Shown in pieces: positions 13,601-25,039 of a stretch of 64,000 nucleotides of DNA. Both the position numbers and the translations under genes were made by a program. Within the stretch, counting starts at the first letter, position 1, and every line of letters starts with the position of its first letter. The notes beneath the pieces were generated by a model. It did not search any database, was not told the origin of the DNA, and saw nothing but the letters and a program-made list of their open reading frames with translations. Location: the NCBI GenBank assembly GCA_022393335.1, contig JAJEKB010020897.1, forward strand, positions 360,404 to 424,403. The letters are read 5' to 3'. This stretch comes from Macrotrachela quadricornifera. Lineage: Eukaryota; Rotifera; Eurotatoria; Philodinida; Philodinidae.

Positions 13601-16600
13601 AGTAATATCTATAAAATATCAAATGAATACGATTTTTTATATTCTAGAATAGATTAGTGAGTCACACAATGCCTGCCGTTAAGTGTTAGTCTTTGGTTTC
13701 ATTCTATAGTAACTCGTAAATAATTCTAGATCGATTAATATATAATCATTTTCAAGTAATTTTGATTATTTTATTGAATTGTCTTTTTGGTAGCTTAGAT
13801 AAATTATTAAACAATTGTCTCCAAATCATTCTAATCTGCTTTCTTTTAGATAAGAATTAGATGTCTCTCTGACAGCAATGTAATTTCAATATGGATAACA
13901 TAATTACTCTTTTTGCAGCTACAATACCTATGATAGATTTGTACGGCTTACGAGTGCTTATTTTTGTAGACACTAGTAAATGAATCTGTTTCAGCATCTA
14001 ACAGTACTATCAATTGGTACAGATGAAAAAGATAAAACTAAGTAATATCTATTTCATAATTTCTATTCTTTGTAACCATATTTGCATTGAAATGAGTTGG
14101 AAAATTAAAGAGAATAATTCAGCAAGTTCTATTACATCTATTTGAATTAAAGCATAAAATTTAACTCACCGGTTGACGTCGTTGGTTGACATATCGTTAT
14201 GATTGGTTGTAGCGGTGTTGTTTCTAAAAATATATCATATAAATTATCATTCTCGACAGACATCAGTTAAACTAGAATAATGTTTTATTCAAGTCGTTTC
14301 ATTCGATAGAAGTGATTATGATAACTTAAATATTGATGTTATTGCAGATTTCACTTTATTCATCTCATCATATCTGCAGAAATGGCAAGTCAAAAACGAA
14401 TGAAATATTAATTTGAAATTTTGTAACCTAGAACATGAAAAGATTCTATATGAATCTCTTTTTTGCTGAATATCTACTGAATAAGTATCGCGAAAAGAGG
14501 ATTTTCCAGTATGATCATTAAATAGAATTACGTTTTATTATTCTCACCAGTACTGATGATATTTTCGGTTGTAATTGTTGAATTCGGTGGAACAGGCGTG
14601 ATTGTTGATGTATTAAAATTTGTAGAACTCGTTGACGTAGAGCTGATAGTGGGATCTAGAAATCATAAAGATATTCATTTCAAAATTGCGTATCATTATT
14701 CATTAACTACTACAGAATAAGTGTTCATTTCATTGAGATAGTTATCTTTCATTCCTTGACTTACTATGAGAGTTGTACTCCTATACCGCATGCAGCTTAT
14801 TTTGTTCGGAGAGGTAGACAAAAAAATAGTTAATTGTTGTAATTGACGTCAGAATTATTATATTAGTCATTTGAATTTCATTCAATTACTTGATTTTTAA
14901 CTCAGAAACGATATTCCATTTAGAATGGTCCTTTTGGATTGAAAATTTCAGGGATGCCTGATCTTGGAGATATACACTTCTAGTAAAAATTTCAGTCCGA
15001 TTGGTCGTACTAGACCAAAGTGTTAGTTGATTCATAGATCATTTTTGGCCTCCAGGAGAATCGATATAACTTGATCATAGCATGAAGCATCGAGCTCGGA
15101 CTAGTTTCAAATAAAACCTAATGTCAGTACGCAATTTTTGACTGAATAGAATTTTTCAAATTCAAACTCGTATTAGTTGTTCATAACCATTTTACTGGAA
15201 GAATCTAAAAATTAACATAATGGGAATTAGTTCAATTTTTCTGATTAGAAACTATTTTCTGAGTAAAATGTTAAAGAAATTTTAGAAATGCATTTTGGCA
15301 GTAAGACCCTAGAAACACCATATTAACATGGAATATGTTCAATCTACTTCAATGGTTTTTTTTTTCAGAACGTGTAACAAACGAATAAGCTACGATCATC
15401 TATAACTTTTAATATAAAAAATTTATATGCAATACTGTTACTACAAAAATTTCTCGAAAAACAGGCTAGCAGGATAGAATTTCTTTACAATAAGTTTATT
15501 GAAACCTAGTCATTTTTCAAAAATCCATATATATTCTGAAAGAGAAAACTTCAGCGCATCTTCTTGCTATACTAAAAATTCAATATTGATTTATTATCGA
15601 AAAATCGATTTTTCTAAGGGAGGAGGAGGGAGGTTAACTAACTTTACAACTGTATAAGAAGGTCTTTTATATTATTCTTGTTATTTGTTTCGTAATATCT
15701 TTACAATGTCATTACTTATCTTCTTCAAACGACCGATGAAAATCTTTACCTGTAGGAAATGGTTCGTAAGAATAGAAGATTAATTGAACAACAATTGTTT
15801 TGTTATTATTAAAATTAATTTTTGGATGTATTATAGAATGTACTGTATCAATATTGTGTCGATTATTGGCGTCAAATTTTATCTTACAGCCAATTGAGAT
15901 GCATGTTGATAAATAGTCCATTGTTATTGATACGGCAAACCAATCTCCTGTTATAGAATCAGTACTAAATATACAAAATAGTTTAACATGAAAATATTCT
16001 TTCCTGTATCATGATATTGAGAATAATAGAATTCAAGCAACAACAATAATTCTTCATTTATATATTTATTGTGAAGTAGTTATAAAGCAATGAAAGAGAG
16101 AATTAAAATAACAAGAAAAAAAACTAATATCGAAATATTCGAAGTTTATTATTGTTGAAAATTTAATCTTATAAAGAAGAATTCATACATACTCTGTTGT
16201 TTGCCGCTTTTTTTTAGTATTCGCTGGTATTCGTGTAATAAATCGAGCATTGCTAACATTAATTCTTGGAATATGGAGTTGATCCATCAGCTAAAAATAC
16301 ATAAAAGAATACGAGCAAAAATATAATAGAAGGTCAACCTACACTATCCGCCAAAGATTTTAAATCTGTAACAACTAATGAACTACCATTAGTTAAATTG
16401 GATATATAAGTAAGATTAAAGACAGTTATGGCTGAAAAACAATAAACCAATAGAAAAAAATAGGTACGTAGAAAAATAAAATAGAATATACTTGAATTAT
16501 TGTCAATACCATTTACTTCTTTAGTTGGTAGATATGTTGGTAAAAGACTTAATACAATTACACTTGCAATGACAAATATTCCAGATAATAAACAGCAAAT

Positions 16601-17836
16601 CATTATTGCTGGACTATATTGCCAATTACGGTTCCACCATTCTCTAAAGATATGTCAAAAAAGGGGAATAGACTTTTTAATTTTATATCAAAAGTGAGAA
16701 AACATTATATCATCTAGTTACACCATAACTGAGTATACGAGACAAGTATCATTCATACTATTATCTTATTTTATATATACTTGTTCAAATTCATATATTA
16801 TATAATATTTTAATGAAAACCTTAAATGGATACAAGTTTCTGCAAACATCAGATTCATATATAATCTCGCATGTTTTACTGGAAAACTTTTAGATCTGTA
16901 TTTGCATGCGTGTGTTAAAGATGTGCTTTGGGATGCATAAATTGCTCATCTACCTGTCATATCTTTGAGTTCTGAAAACGAAACGTTTTATCAAGGAAAG
17001 TTTTTATATTCTAATAAAAAAATATTTCCACGATCTGATTTTGTACAAACTCTTCTTAAACATTCACTTTCTAGTGAAAAATCAATTGTATATTATCTAA
17101 TGTTCTACAGATACAGTAGAAAAATTTCTTCAATTAATGATAAAATATATTTTATTCAATAAATAATTTTTGGCAATATGATTCAGATTCGTTACAGATT
17201 ATAAAAGACTTTTATTTCAAATTTTATACAAATTAGTATCATGATAAACGTTGTATTAATAGACTTATAATTCGTTTTTACTGTGCCACATTTATTTTTT
17301 TCATAAGCTAGACATCAAATTATTTCCAGTTTGTCAACAACAGGTAACAGTGTTCAAGACGAATTTGTACAAAATCACTTCGTGAAAAATATTCCTTTTG
17401 TTGAAATATGAACAAAAAAATATCAGTTTAATCAGAAGGTATTAGCTGGTGGAATTCCTTTGCAAACTCAAAACACATTGGCTAGGCCTTCCTGGCCTGC
17501 TATCGTCTATCAAGGATTATCAAGTTCTGCTAGATCTTATATTGTCCATGTATATGTGAATTTATAATTAATATGTCTTTGCTCGATACTTTTATTCATG
17601 TACTTTTTCATCTTCTTACTCTGCGGTCTGATTCAAAATAATCTTTCTAAGTATACAAAAGGTATAGTAGAAGAATATTATTATAATATTAATATTTTTG
17701 AAGAAAAGTGAAGCGTATAACGATATATATTAAACTGTTCTTTGATTTATTTTCAAAGCTTATCGAGAAATTTAACAACGATTATCTACCTCGTTGAAGT
17801 AGGATAGGCTGAAGCTTGATCTCGAGATGTTGGCAT
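4662..17836 (-). CDS. Membrane-anchored subtilisin-like serine protease (S8), 22 exons
   Basis: Exons (3'-ward): 17790-17836, 16492-16643, 16343-16431, 16193-16290, 15750-15964, 14548-14655, 14170-14223, 13139-13608, 11715-11802, 11571-11657, 11398-11508, 11300-11335, 11179-11229, 9965-10045, 9696-9914, 9471-9644, 9299-9420, 8789-8979, 7948-8359, 7350-7515, 7048-7282, 4662-4944. All phases agree, giving 1162 residues. Cytosolic residues 1-27 precede a TM segment (28-50). An ectodomain (to about 200), a Thr/Ser/Pro stalk (201-258) and an I9-like propeptide (about 275-395) follow. The S8 domain has Asp416 (AVIDSG), His469 (HGTHVAG), oxyanion Asn571 (GNSG) and Ser790 (TSMSCPYVAG). A PA-like insert lies at about 636-734 and a beta-rich Fn3-like tail at the C-terminus. 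Fungal and bacterial Vpr-type subtilases share the catalytic architecture but are secreted. Oddity: Glu788 replaces the usual Gly before TSM. Several introns exceed 1 kb and hold repeats. Confidence 0.85.
5600..5830. repeat. Dispersed repeat copy 2 (partner at 1255-1480), inside last subtilase intron
   Basis: Same orientation as the copy at 1255-1480 and clearly alignable along its length, but without the transposase remnant beside it. It lies in the 2.1-kb intron 4945-7047, in which no other feature was recognised. Confidence 0.6.
10795..11030. repeat. Foldback element in subtilase intron 13
   Basis: Inverted arms: the left arm contains 'gactagcctacctcatg' (about 10821) and the right arm 'catgaggtaggctag' (about 10982), with flanking agct-containing arms also pairing imperfectly. 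The centre is about 130 bp. This accounts for part of the 1.1-kb intron 10046-11178. Confidence 0.55.
11936..11975. repeat. Isolated end resembling the hAT-like MITE terminus
   Basis: The sequence CAAGGGGGAACAAACTGACTT resembles the termini of the elements at 30364 and 31107 (CAAGGGGGAAAAAGCAGACTT). No opposite end or 8-bp duplication was found, so it is a truncated or chance relative. Confidence 0.35.
12026..12440. repeat. 32-bp minisatellite, about 13 units
   Basis: Units read like CTGTCGGTCACGGTCTGTGA followed by CGCTATCCTTGC, with transitions between units (CAC/GAT, GACGC/GATGC). Each unit holds a short inverted repeat, GTCAC-N5-GTGAC. The array passes into a degenerate tail repeating 'tgtgacctttgacctttga' on both sides of the N gap. 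Confidence 0.9.
12458..12467. other. Assembly gap of 10 N inside the minisatellite element
   Basis: Exactly ten N bases lie between two copies of the same sequence (ctgtgacgctttatgtgacc), so repeat copy number here is not resolved. Confidence 0.95.
12520..12542 (+). other. G-run cluster, possible G-quadruplex
   Basis: Three G tracts of about nine, five and six bases are separated by CT and T, a marked contrast to the AT-rich surroundings. The long tracts could supply four G-stacks. Confidence 0.45.
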
Positions 17837-19639
17837 GTGAATGTATTAGAAGACTAAAATAATAAAACTTCTTATCAATCGTAGAAACAAAATAAACAAC
17901 TAACTTCGATTATAGATTCGTTATAATGAATGATATTTGTATTTCAAAAGGTGAATGTTTATCGATAATTGTAGTTGTTAGAATAACAACGACTGTCTCT
18001 TATGAAACAAACTAATCGATACTAACAATTACACACAACGACACGATTTTTATATCAATCACTGTTAAAGTAATAACATACCTATAGTTTTACCATTATT
18101 CAAAGGAAAAAAAACCACTCTGATACGCATGAATATTTCCTATATGAAACTGTAAACAAGCTGAAAATATACAGAGGTAGATTAATGTCCTATTGTATTA
18201 TGTACACATCGATTGTAAAGTAATTTACATGAGTAATTATTCTTTATCTTTAGATGAAACAACAACCGAAATAAAAATAGATTGAGATATTTAAATTTAT
18301 CAGTTCATTTTTAAAGTCGAATTGATAAGTATCAAACAAAAATTAACAACAACAACAGCAATCTTGAAACATAACTTTATTTAACATTAAATACAACATC
18401 ATTCTATATTTTACTCAATAATATACTTTGATAAAATCGAAATCCAATTATTGTTGTTCAAAATTCTGGTAGTAAAGTCAGTGTATTTAATTCCTATACG
18501 AGAAAAAACCTGATTTGAATAAATATTAACTTATTCATTTTTTTTTATTAATAACCTTGATTAAAGAAATCCATAATAAATAGAACGTCCAAATGAAGAT
18601 GAAAAAAAAAAACAACATCACTAAATTTTTCATTACAACTATTTTTCCTCTCAATATATTCTTAAATTAAATGGAAATTATAAAACAGAATAAACTTGTT
18701 AATATCTGTTTTCATTCATCATATTAATATCTGATTATAGTGAAACAACAAAAGTCGTTATTATAATATAAATTTGCACTAAAAACACAAATATTTTTAT
18801 TAGAAAAGTAATCATTGTATGAATATGATGATAGACAATGATATAATAAAGAAAGAAAAAAAACATACAGGTAAACGAAAAAAAAACAAATATCATGATG
18901 TTAAGTAGTTAAAAGTATTGCAAAAAAATAGAGTAGAGTGTTTCTTTATTAGTCCTTTCACTACTTTTTTATATGGTTTTCTTTTGTATACTTTTTATCC
19001 AATAAGAGACGATCAATATAGTTTTTTTTGTCTTGAACTTTACAGAAAAAGTTTTGACATATTTTTGCCTTAATTTTTCATTAGTAAGACTGTAAATGTC
19101 TATATTCTCGTGTTTCATTGAAAGAAATTTTAGTTTTTTATAAATGATTTTATTTTTACACCCTTTTTCGATATTTTTCGAATAATCGAATAGTTGAAAA
19201 TCTATTTTCATGACGGTTCACATTATTGTCTGCTCTTCTTCATTAAACAATGAATTCAACATCGTATAATAATGTAAATGATACATTCAATTGATTCTTT
19301 TCAATAATACTCAAGGACGAAACGGTAGACTTGAAGTATAGAGTTGAAAATAATATTTTGATAGGGAAGTACTGCTATAATTTCAAATAGAGTAAATAAT
19401 GACTTTTATATCAAATGAAACCTCGTCGAAAATGGAATCTATCGGTACTAAACAATAAAAATTATCCAAACTTTTTAATATCGAACTAAAAAAATTTCCA
19501 ACCGTTTTTGATGGAGAAAATCAAAGCACCAGTAATTTAGAAGTGGAATAAAATTTTTTTTCTTAGATATATTTACACTAGCAGAGATACCCGATGAAAA
19601 TAGAATATGGTTAGAGTTTTGCATCTTCCATCCGAGTTT
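17837..19639. other. AT-rich upstream region of the subtilase gene
   Basis: Contains the 5' flank of the protease gene. Open frames such as 18969-19211 and 19475-19759 on the minus strand have poly-Lys/Phe low-complexity composition or overlap the degenerate 34-bp repeat. No gene is supported. Confidence 0.45.
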
Positions 19640-20050
19640 TTCTGTTGTACATAACACGTCTTCTACAGGACTGTTCTCCGCTGTCTGAGCCATCTGCGAC
19701 AGAAATTTTCCCATCATCCCTGAAACCTCTATGGCAGGACTTTTACTGGTATGCGTCATGCATCTTTAACAGGATTGTTCCTGCTCTGCGTTAGGTATTC
19801 GCCATAGAACTCTTCTCGCCGTACGTGATACCTCTTTCATAGGACTTTTTTTTATCGTACCTGGAATCTCTGCTACAGAGCTTTTCCCGCAGTGCGTGGG
19901 GTATCTTTCACAGAGCTTTTCCCGCCGTGCGTAGGGTATTTTTCACAGAGCATTTCCCACCGTGCGTGAGGTATCTTTCACAGAGCATTTCCCACCGTGC
20001 GTGGAGTATCTTTCACAGAAGGTTTTCTGCCGTGCTTAAGGCAACTTCAG
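19640..20050. repeat. 34-bp minisatellite, degenerate on its left side
   Basis: Best preserved at 19870-20030, with units such as CATTTCCCACCGTGCGTGAG followed by GTATCTTTCACAGAG. Leftward to about 19640 the same unit is recognisable but strongly diverged. It is GC-richer than its surroundings. Confidence 0.8.
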
Positions 20051-20159
20051 TGGGACTATTCTCATCGAGCACGAGCTGACACCCTCACTCGCATCCACTT
20101 TGGACACGATCACTCTCAAAGTTGCATTGAACTGCGTCATTTGATTAGAAAGTGAATAA

Positions 20160-21055
20160 AATCAGTCTCTTACGACTTGGATGAAGTTTCACGCACGCCT
20201 TCCTTTCTCACCCCCAATCACTCTGCCGACTTTCATTAGCACACTCAAGGAACTGATGCGGATAGTTCTATGACGCTATCTCTCACAATGACTAAATATA
20301 TAGCGAACAGACTCATCAGAATCTCGATCTCTATTGATCGCGATGAAATTTCACCCAGCCCCTTCCACGCACCCCATTTGGTGGTTTCAACCTCAAGATG
20401 ACTTTCCTCAGAAGCTAAGGAAGTAGTGTGAAAACTTTTGTGACGCTAGCTATCACACGAACTGACTGTATAGCGAACAGACAAACGCTCTTCTTTAAAT
20501 ATATAGATACGTAATCGTTGTGAGTCAAAAAAAACAACGAATACGTTGCTTCGGCGAGTCATAAAAAACTAATGGATACATTATGGTTGTGAATCAAGGA
20601 AACAATTGTATACAGTTTTTTCTCTTTTAACCTATTAGAAACCTTCGGTTTTCACATTTAGACCAAACAACCATCGATACAAAATGATTAATCTTAGAAT
20701 CATAACAAATTCCCAAAATTTCTTTAAAAAAATGCAAATCTCATTTTCACATGACATAGCTGAAATTTCACCGAAACACCCTCATTTTACTCCTAATAAT
20801 GGTAACAGCCCTCACCCTCAACCCTCAGCTGGACTCAGAAAAACATCGCAGAAAGTTTGGTAGCTTTACTTAAGAAATTACTATCAGGGTGAGATTTCAC
20901 CCACACCCACACTCACACCCTCGGTGGGTGCTCGCGCTAAGACCTTCCTCCGGACCTGGGGATGCACCATGGAAAGTTTGGTGATCGTAGCTTTTACAGG
21001 GACGGAATGCATAGCGAACAGACAGACGTTCTTCTTTATATATATAGATAGTTGG
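20160..21055. repeat. Three diverged copies of a ~150-bp repeat
   Basis: Copies at about 20160-20312, 20330-20482 and 20870-21022 each start with gat(g)a-a-tttcac(c)c, pass through a tttggtgacgctag-like block and end with atagcgaacagac. The last two continue into gttcttcttta plus a TA run and 'tagata'. The common end suggests a transposon 3' terminus, family unknown. Confidence 0.6.
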
Positions 21056-22149
21056 ATAGAGTTCCACGTATGAGGCTACTACGGCAACCAACCAAATGCA
21101 ACATAAAATTGATCGATAGAAATCGATCCATAAAATATCTACGATTTTCCCTAGTAACCGTTATAAACATGCAACAGAAATCAATAAATTTCATCAATTC
21201 ATAGGGAAAAATAAAAACCAAACTTTTCAATAGCATAACAATGACGTCAATTGTCATACACATATCCATTCACACACTATCAACCCACCCACGCATCTAT
21301 AAAACACCTTCTATTTTTTTTTCTAATACTAATTGGGAGCTATCACACTCGCTAAAAGGACTCTGAATTCGAAAATAAACGTAAAAAAGAATTAGAAAAC
21401 GCCCACCAACTCAATTTACAAGCGAAACGTTCGCCATCAACAACATCACCACTCCCATATACATCTCTACAAAAATGATTCCGCTTTTACTTATATTTTG
21501 CACTTCCATCACCGGTGGATAAATTATACATCAATAGATTCAGAATTAAAAAATGAATCAAAAGATGTATTTTGTGATCAACAGCAATGGATTGGGAGGA
21601 AAAAATTTCTCTTAAAAATACCACCAACATATATCTACTATGCAGATACAAACAATATTTTTGCTTTTGGATGTTTTTCAGTTTCATTGTTGGTGGAGAA
21701 ACTACACACTAATCGATTCAGCATCAAGAACTAAATCAGCAGTAATAGTATTACAAGGTAAAAATTCCTCTTTCAATACTATTGATAAATGCGCATAGAT
21801 AATCAAGATTAGTTAATAAAAAGAAGAGCACGACCAACAAAACAGAACAGTCACATATACATGTACACCTTCTCTTAAACAAATTTCTTGTTTTCTCCTG
21901 TTCGATTTCAACCACTGATAAAATCTTACAAACAGCTACGAAAAATTCGTGTCCAACACTAGAAACCAGTAAACCACACTCGATTACAAAAGCTTCAACC
22001 AACGCATCTAAGTTATTCAATTAATATGTATAACAATAACCATCTAATATATTAACAATTCATCACGCACAACAACATTTCTCTCTCACGCCACATAATC
22101 TATATCACTTTCCCCTCCACACAAAACGTTTTAAAATATCGATCCAATA
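21056..22149. other. Spacer with weakly repeated sequence
   Basis: No gene. The segments at about 21500-21565 and 21675-21740 resemble each other (accggtggataaattatac / ttggtggagaaactacac), another old tandem duplication. Open frames here have no motif. Confidence 0.4.
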
Positions 22150-22500
22150 TACCATCATTGGTGCACCGGCAATGAATTTTCAAAAATTTTGCTTGATTGA
22201 GAAAAATATTGTCGGCACACATATAATTCAAACTCATGATATTAAAAGAGATGCTCCCTCTCTTACTCTTCATTGCCTGTCAATAACCAATACATGATTT
22301 AATGGAACATTTAATTCTGCACCCAAAATAACATTAGTAGAGGATCGGCAATGGATTTTGAAAAGTTTTCTAACTCAAAAATTTTGTTGGTACATATGTA
22401 ACGCTGGCTCGTGATGTTGAAAGACAGATGTTTCCTCTTGTAGTTCATTGCCGGTTATCGACTAATACATCATTCGATAGAGCATTCCATTACATTGTTT
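22150..22500. repeat. Old tandem duplication, two ~185-bp units
   Basis: Unit 1 (about 22165-22320) and unit 2 (about 22350-22495) align from 'cggcaatgaattttcaaaa' / 'cggcaatggattttgaaaa' through 'cattgcc' to 'aatacatgattta' / 'aatacatcattcg'. Divergence is high, mostly transitions. Confidence 0.6.
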
Positions 22501-23392
22501 GTACCTGTATGTACATGTACATGTTGGTGGTATTTTATGAGATGTATAAATGAATCGCCGCTAACGGAAATTATAAGCATCTGAGAACGAAAACATTGTT
22601 GTTTTGTACAAACTCGAGTTGAATTTCGTAGTGTTGTCATGGAAGTCATATCTAAATTCTTGTTCTCAACATTGGTGTTTCGTGGTTTTGTGTTTTTTCA
22701 TTGATTGATTTTTGACCAATGAAATTTTTTTTATCTCATTATGGTAAATCTTGTTGTCGCACTAGCTACACATTGGTTAATAAGATGTAGTTTTTCAAAT
22801 TTATTACGTATGAACTCTTAAATAAATGTATTTATTGATTGATCTGATAGATTTATATGACGAATAGATTCAAGATCAAGTTTATAGTGCAAAACAATAT
22901 CTGATTAAATTGTAAAAGTATTAAGAAACCTGAGTTTTTTTGAGAAAAAGGATACGAAAGAATCAACGGGTGATTAATATGTAAATCACTACTTGTTCAG
23001 CTTCTATCCTAATCGATTCAATTTATTTTATCGATCAATTAAATATAAATCTTTTTCTTTTTCAATTTTATTATTTTAAATACAAGATTTCTCTTTATTA
23101 CATTATACAACAATAAAACAAACACGAACGATAAATAAGAAACATGCAGAACGATCTACAATGTAATTCTTTCGATGATCATTCGTTTAAATAGGCATTA
23201 AAAAATTTTTCTTTATTTTTTCTCTTCTTTTTTATCTCTTATGATGAAAATAATTTGATATGTAAGCAATCACACAAAAGATATAAACGTCATATAGAAT
23301 TTTCTATCACAGATGTATAATAAAAATTAACAATAACAACAACATAAAAAAAACTATTACATTTCTTCTGACGTATGTTCAATTTTACTGGA

Positions 23393-23639
23393 CTATTTTT
23401 GTTCATTTGTTAAAATAAAATCATATGTGTTCCATAAAGTTGGGTTTTTAGATTTATTTTCTTTAACATAATGAACGACATTATGTATTGAATAATAAAC
23501 AGGAAGTGTTAATTCAATTTTATTGTTGAATTTTGGATCAATATGACATAAATAATATCTAAATCTTAAATCAAAAATAATAATAAATTCTCTTCTTTTT
23601 TATTTTCATATTAAATTCTTACGCTGACAATTGACCCAT
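23393..23639 (-). CDS. Possible small two-exon protein, 62 aa
   Basis: An ATG at 23639 opens a 17-nt exon (23623-23639) ending at a GTAAGA donor. The second exon (23393-23564, after TTTAAG) joins in phase and stays open to TAG. The predicted product starts MGQLSAFRYYLC (potentially N-myristoylated) and is rich in Tyr, Asn and Lys. It resembles no family I recognise. It could also be the last exon of a larger lost gene, because the exon before it is tiny and stops lie just upstream. Confidence 0.3.
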
Positions 23640-24067
23640 GTATTCAACTATGATCAAACTGAGGTGCAGTTACGCGCAACTGTGTCACAATTTTTCGCAA
23701 TTACAGGCCACAGTGCGATCACAGTTAACTCGCAAAAGCGATAAAAAAATCGCACTTGTAAGAGATTATGCCCAGCCAATCTCACCATTTTCTAAATAAA
23801 TAAATAACAAATTAATAATCATCCATATAATAATTAGATATTTGTATTGATCATTTAATACACTCTGGCATTGACCTTTATTGTTTAGAAAAAAGAAATG
23901 AAGTATCTTTCTCACTATAAAAAGTTAAAATAAGCTAAAGTACTTGCGACACCTTCATTTATACTCTTATGCGTCAGTACGAACTAGGATGGCTGTGGCG
24001 AGGTTATCGAAAAAGCGACGACATGGGAAATTTTATTTGATCTGAAAGCAATTTCATTAATTAAAAC

Positions 24068-24945
24068 CTGATGTAATATTGTTTTTAATAGACCATGAAC
24101 AGTTGGATGAGAATTTAGGTAAAAATAAAAATCATTTGGTGCAAGAATATCTGTATCAATACCTGTTCCTAAAATAAAAAAAAAGAAATATCAGAATAAG
24201 AAGATCAAAAAACATTCATTTGACCTGAAGATATTTTATTTCCTTGTTATAATGTTTTATTCCAAGTAAAAAAATGTGTGCTATGATATTTTTTTTTAAA
24301 AAAGCAAAACAAATTCGTGGAATTTTATTGGTTCCATATATTTCTATAGAAAAAAACAGCAATAATTGTTTATTTTATTTTATTATTAAACAATCATATT
24401 TACCTTTACAAGGTGCAATTTACTATCAAGTATTGTATTAAATGATCTCTTACCAACATCAAATTGATCGAAGACAAGTTTGTTCGGCAAACGTAGATTG
24501 TTTTCAAAATATTCGAGTATTAATTCAGCAAATTTTATATGAAGAACTTTCATATAAATATTTCATATAAATATTTATAATTTTTTATTGAGTTTTATTT
24601 TTTGTAAAAGACGAAGTGACCATGTGCAATTAGTTGAAAAATATGACCCGCAAATGTATGGCATTGATGATCTTTGAGATGACCATATTATATCTGTATG
24701 ACCTAAGCCGAAAAACATGAATACATCCGAAGCAGATGTTGGTGAATTTACTAAACATGTTAACGGTATGAGTTGACGAGACTCATCCAAACGAATATTT
24801 AATTCCTTTACTAAGTTCTTGAAAAAAACTTTTTGATTAGATTTACAAAAAGAGAACAACTGAAACGAATTTACTTTAATCAAATTTTTCATATGTCCAT
24901 TATTATTCATTAAATCACAACAAGTAATATATTCGGTTACCATGC
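24068..24945 (-). pseudogene. Decayed Argonaute (PIWI-domain) remnant
   Basis: Ordered PIWI-domain blocks appear in minus-strand translation. First is a segment after an AG acceptor at 24946 (GMVTEYITC). Then comes FMFFGLGHTD where Argonautes carry the GADVTH catalytic strand, followed by GSYFSTNCTWSLRL, and then AELILEYFENNLRLPNKLVF with DQFDVG in place of YRDGV. Next is YGTNKIPRICFAFLKKN, the KKRHNTR region. The last block is GTGIDTDILAPNDFYFYLNS, matching the conserved strand before the C-terminal SH. The catalytic Asp residues are replaced, a TAA interrupts after SLRLLQKIKL, one junction is out of phase and the C-terminus after HG is missing. Block order is seen directly; the Argonaute identity is established-family reasoning. 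It is a slicer-dead relic, not a working gene. Confidence 0.6.
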
Positions 24946-25039
24946 CTAAAAAGTATTCTTGTTTGTTTATTTATAATCAAAAAGTGTTCTTATTTCCTAT
25001 ATACTTTAACTTAAGATGGAATGCCCCTATTCTAACATA

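Noticed and set aside
19640..20050. CRISPR-like spacing of repeats
   Set aside because: Units are contiguous 34-bp tandem copies without unique spacers, in a eukaryotic context.
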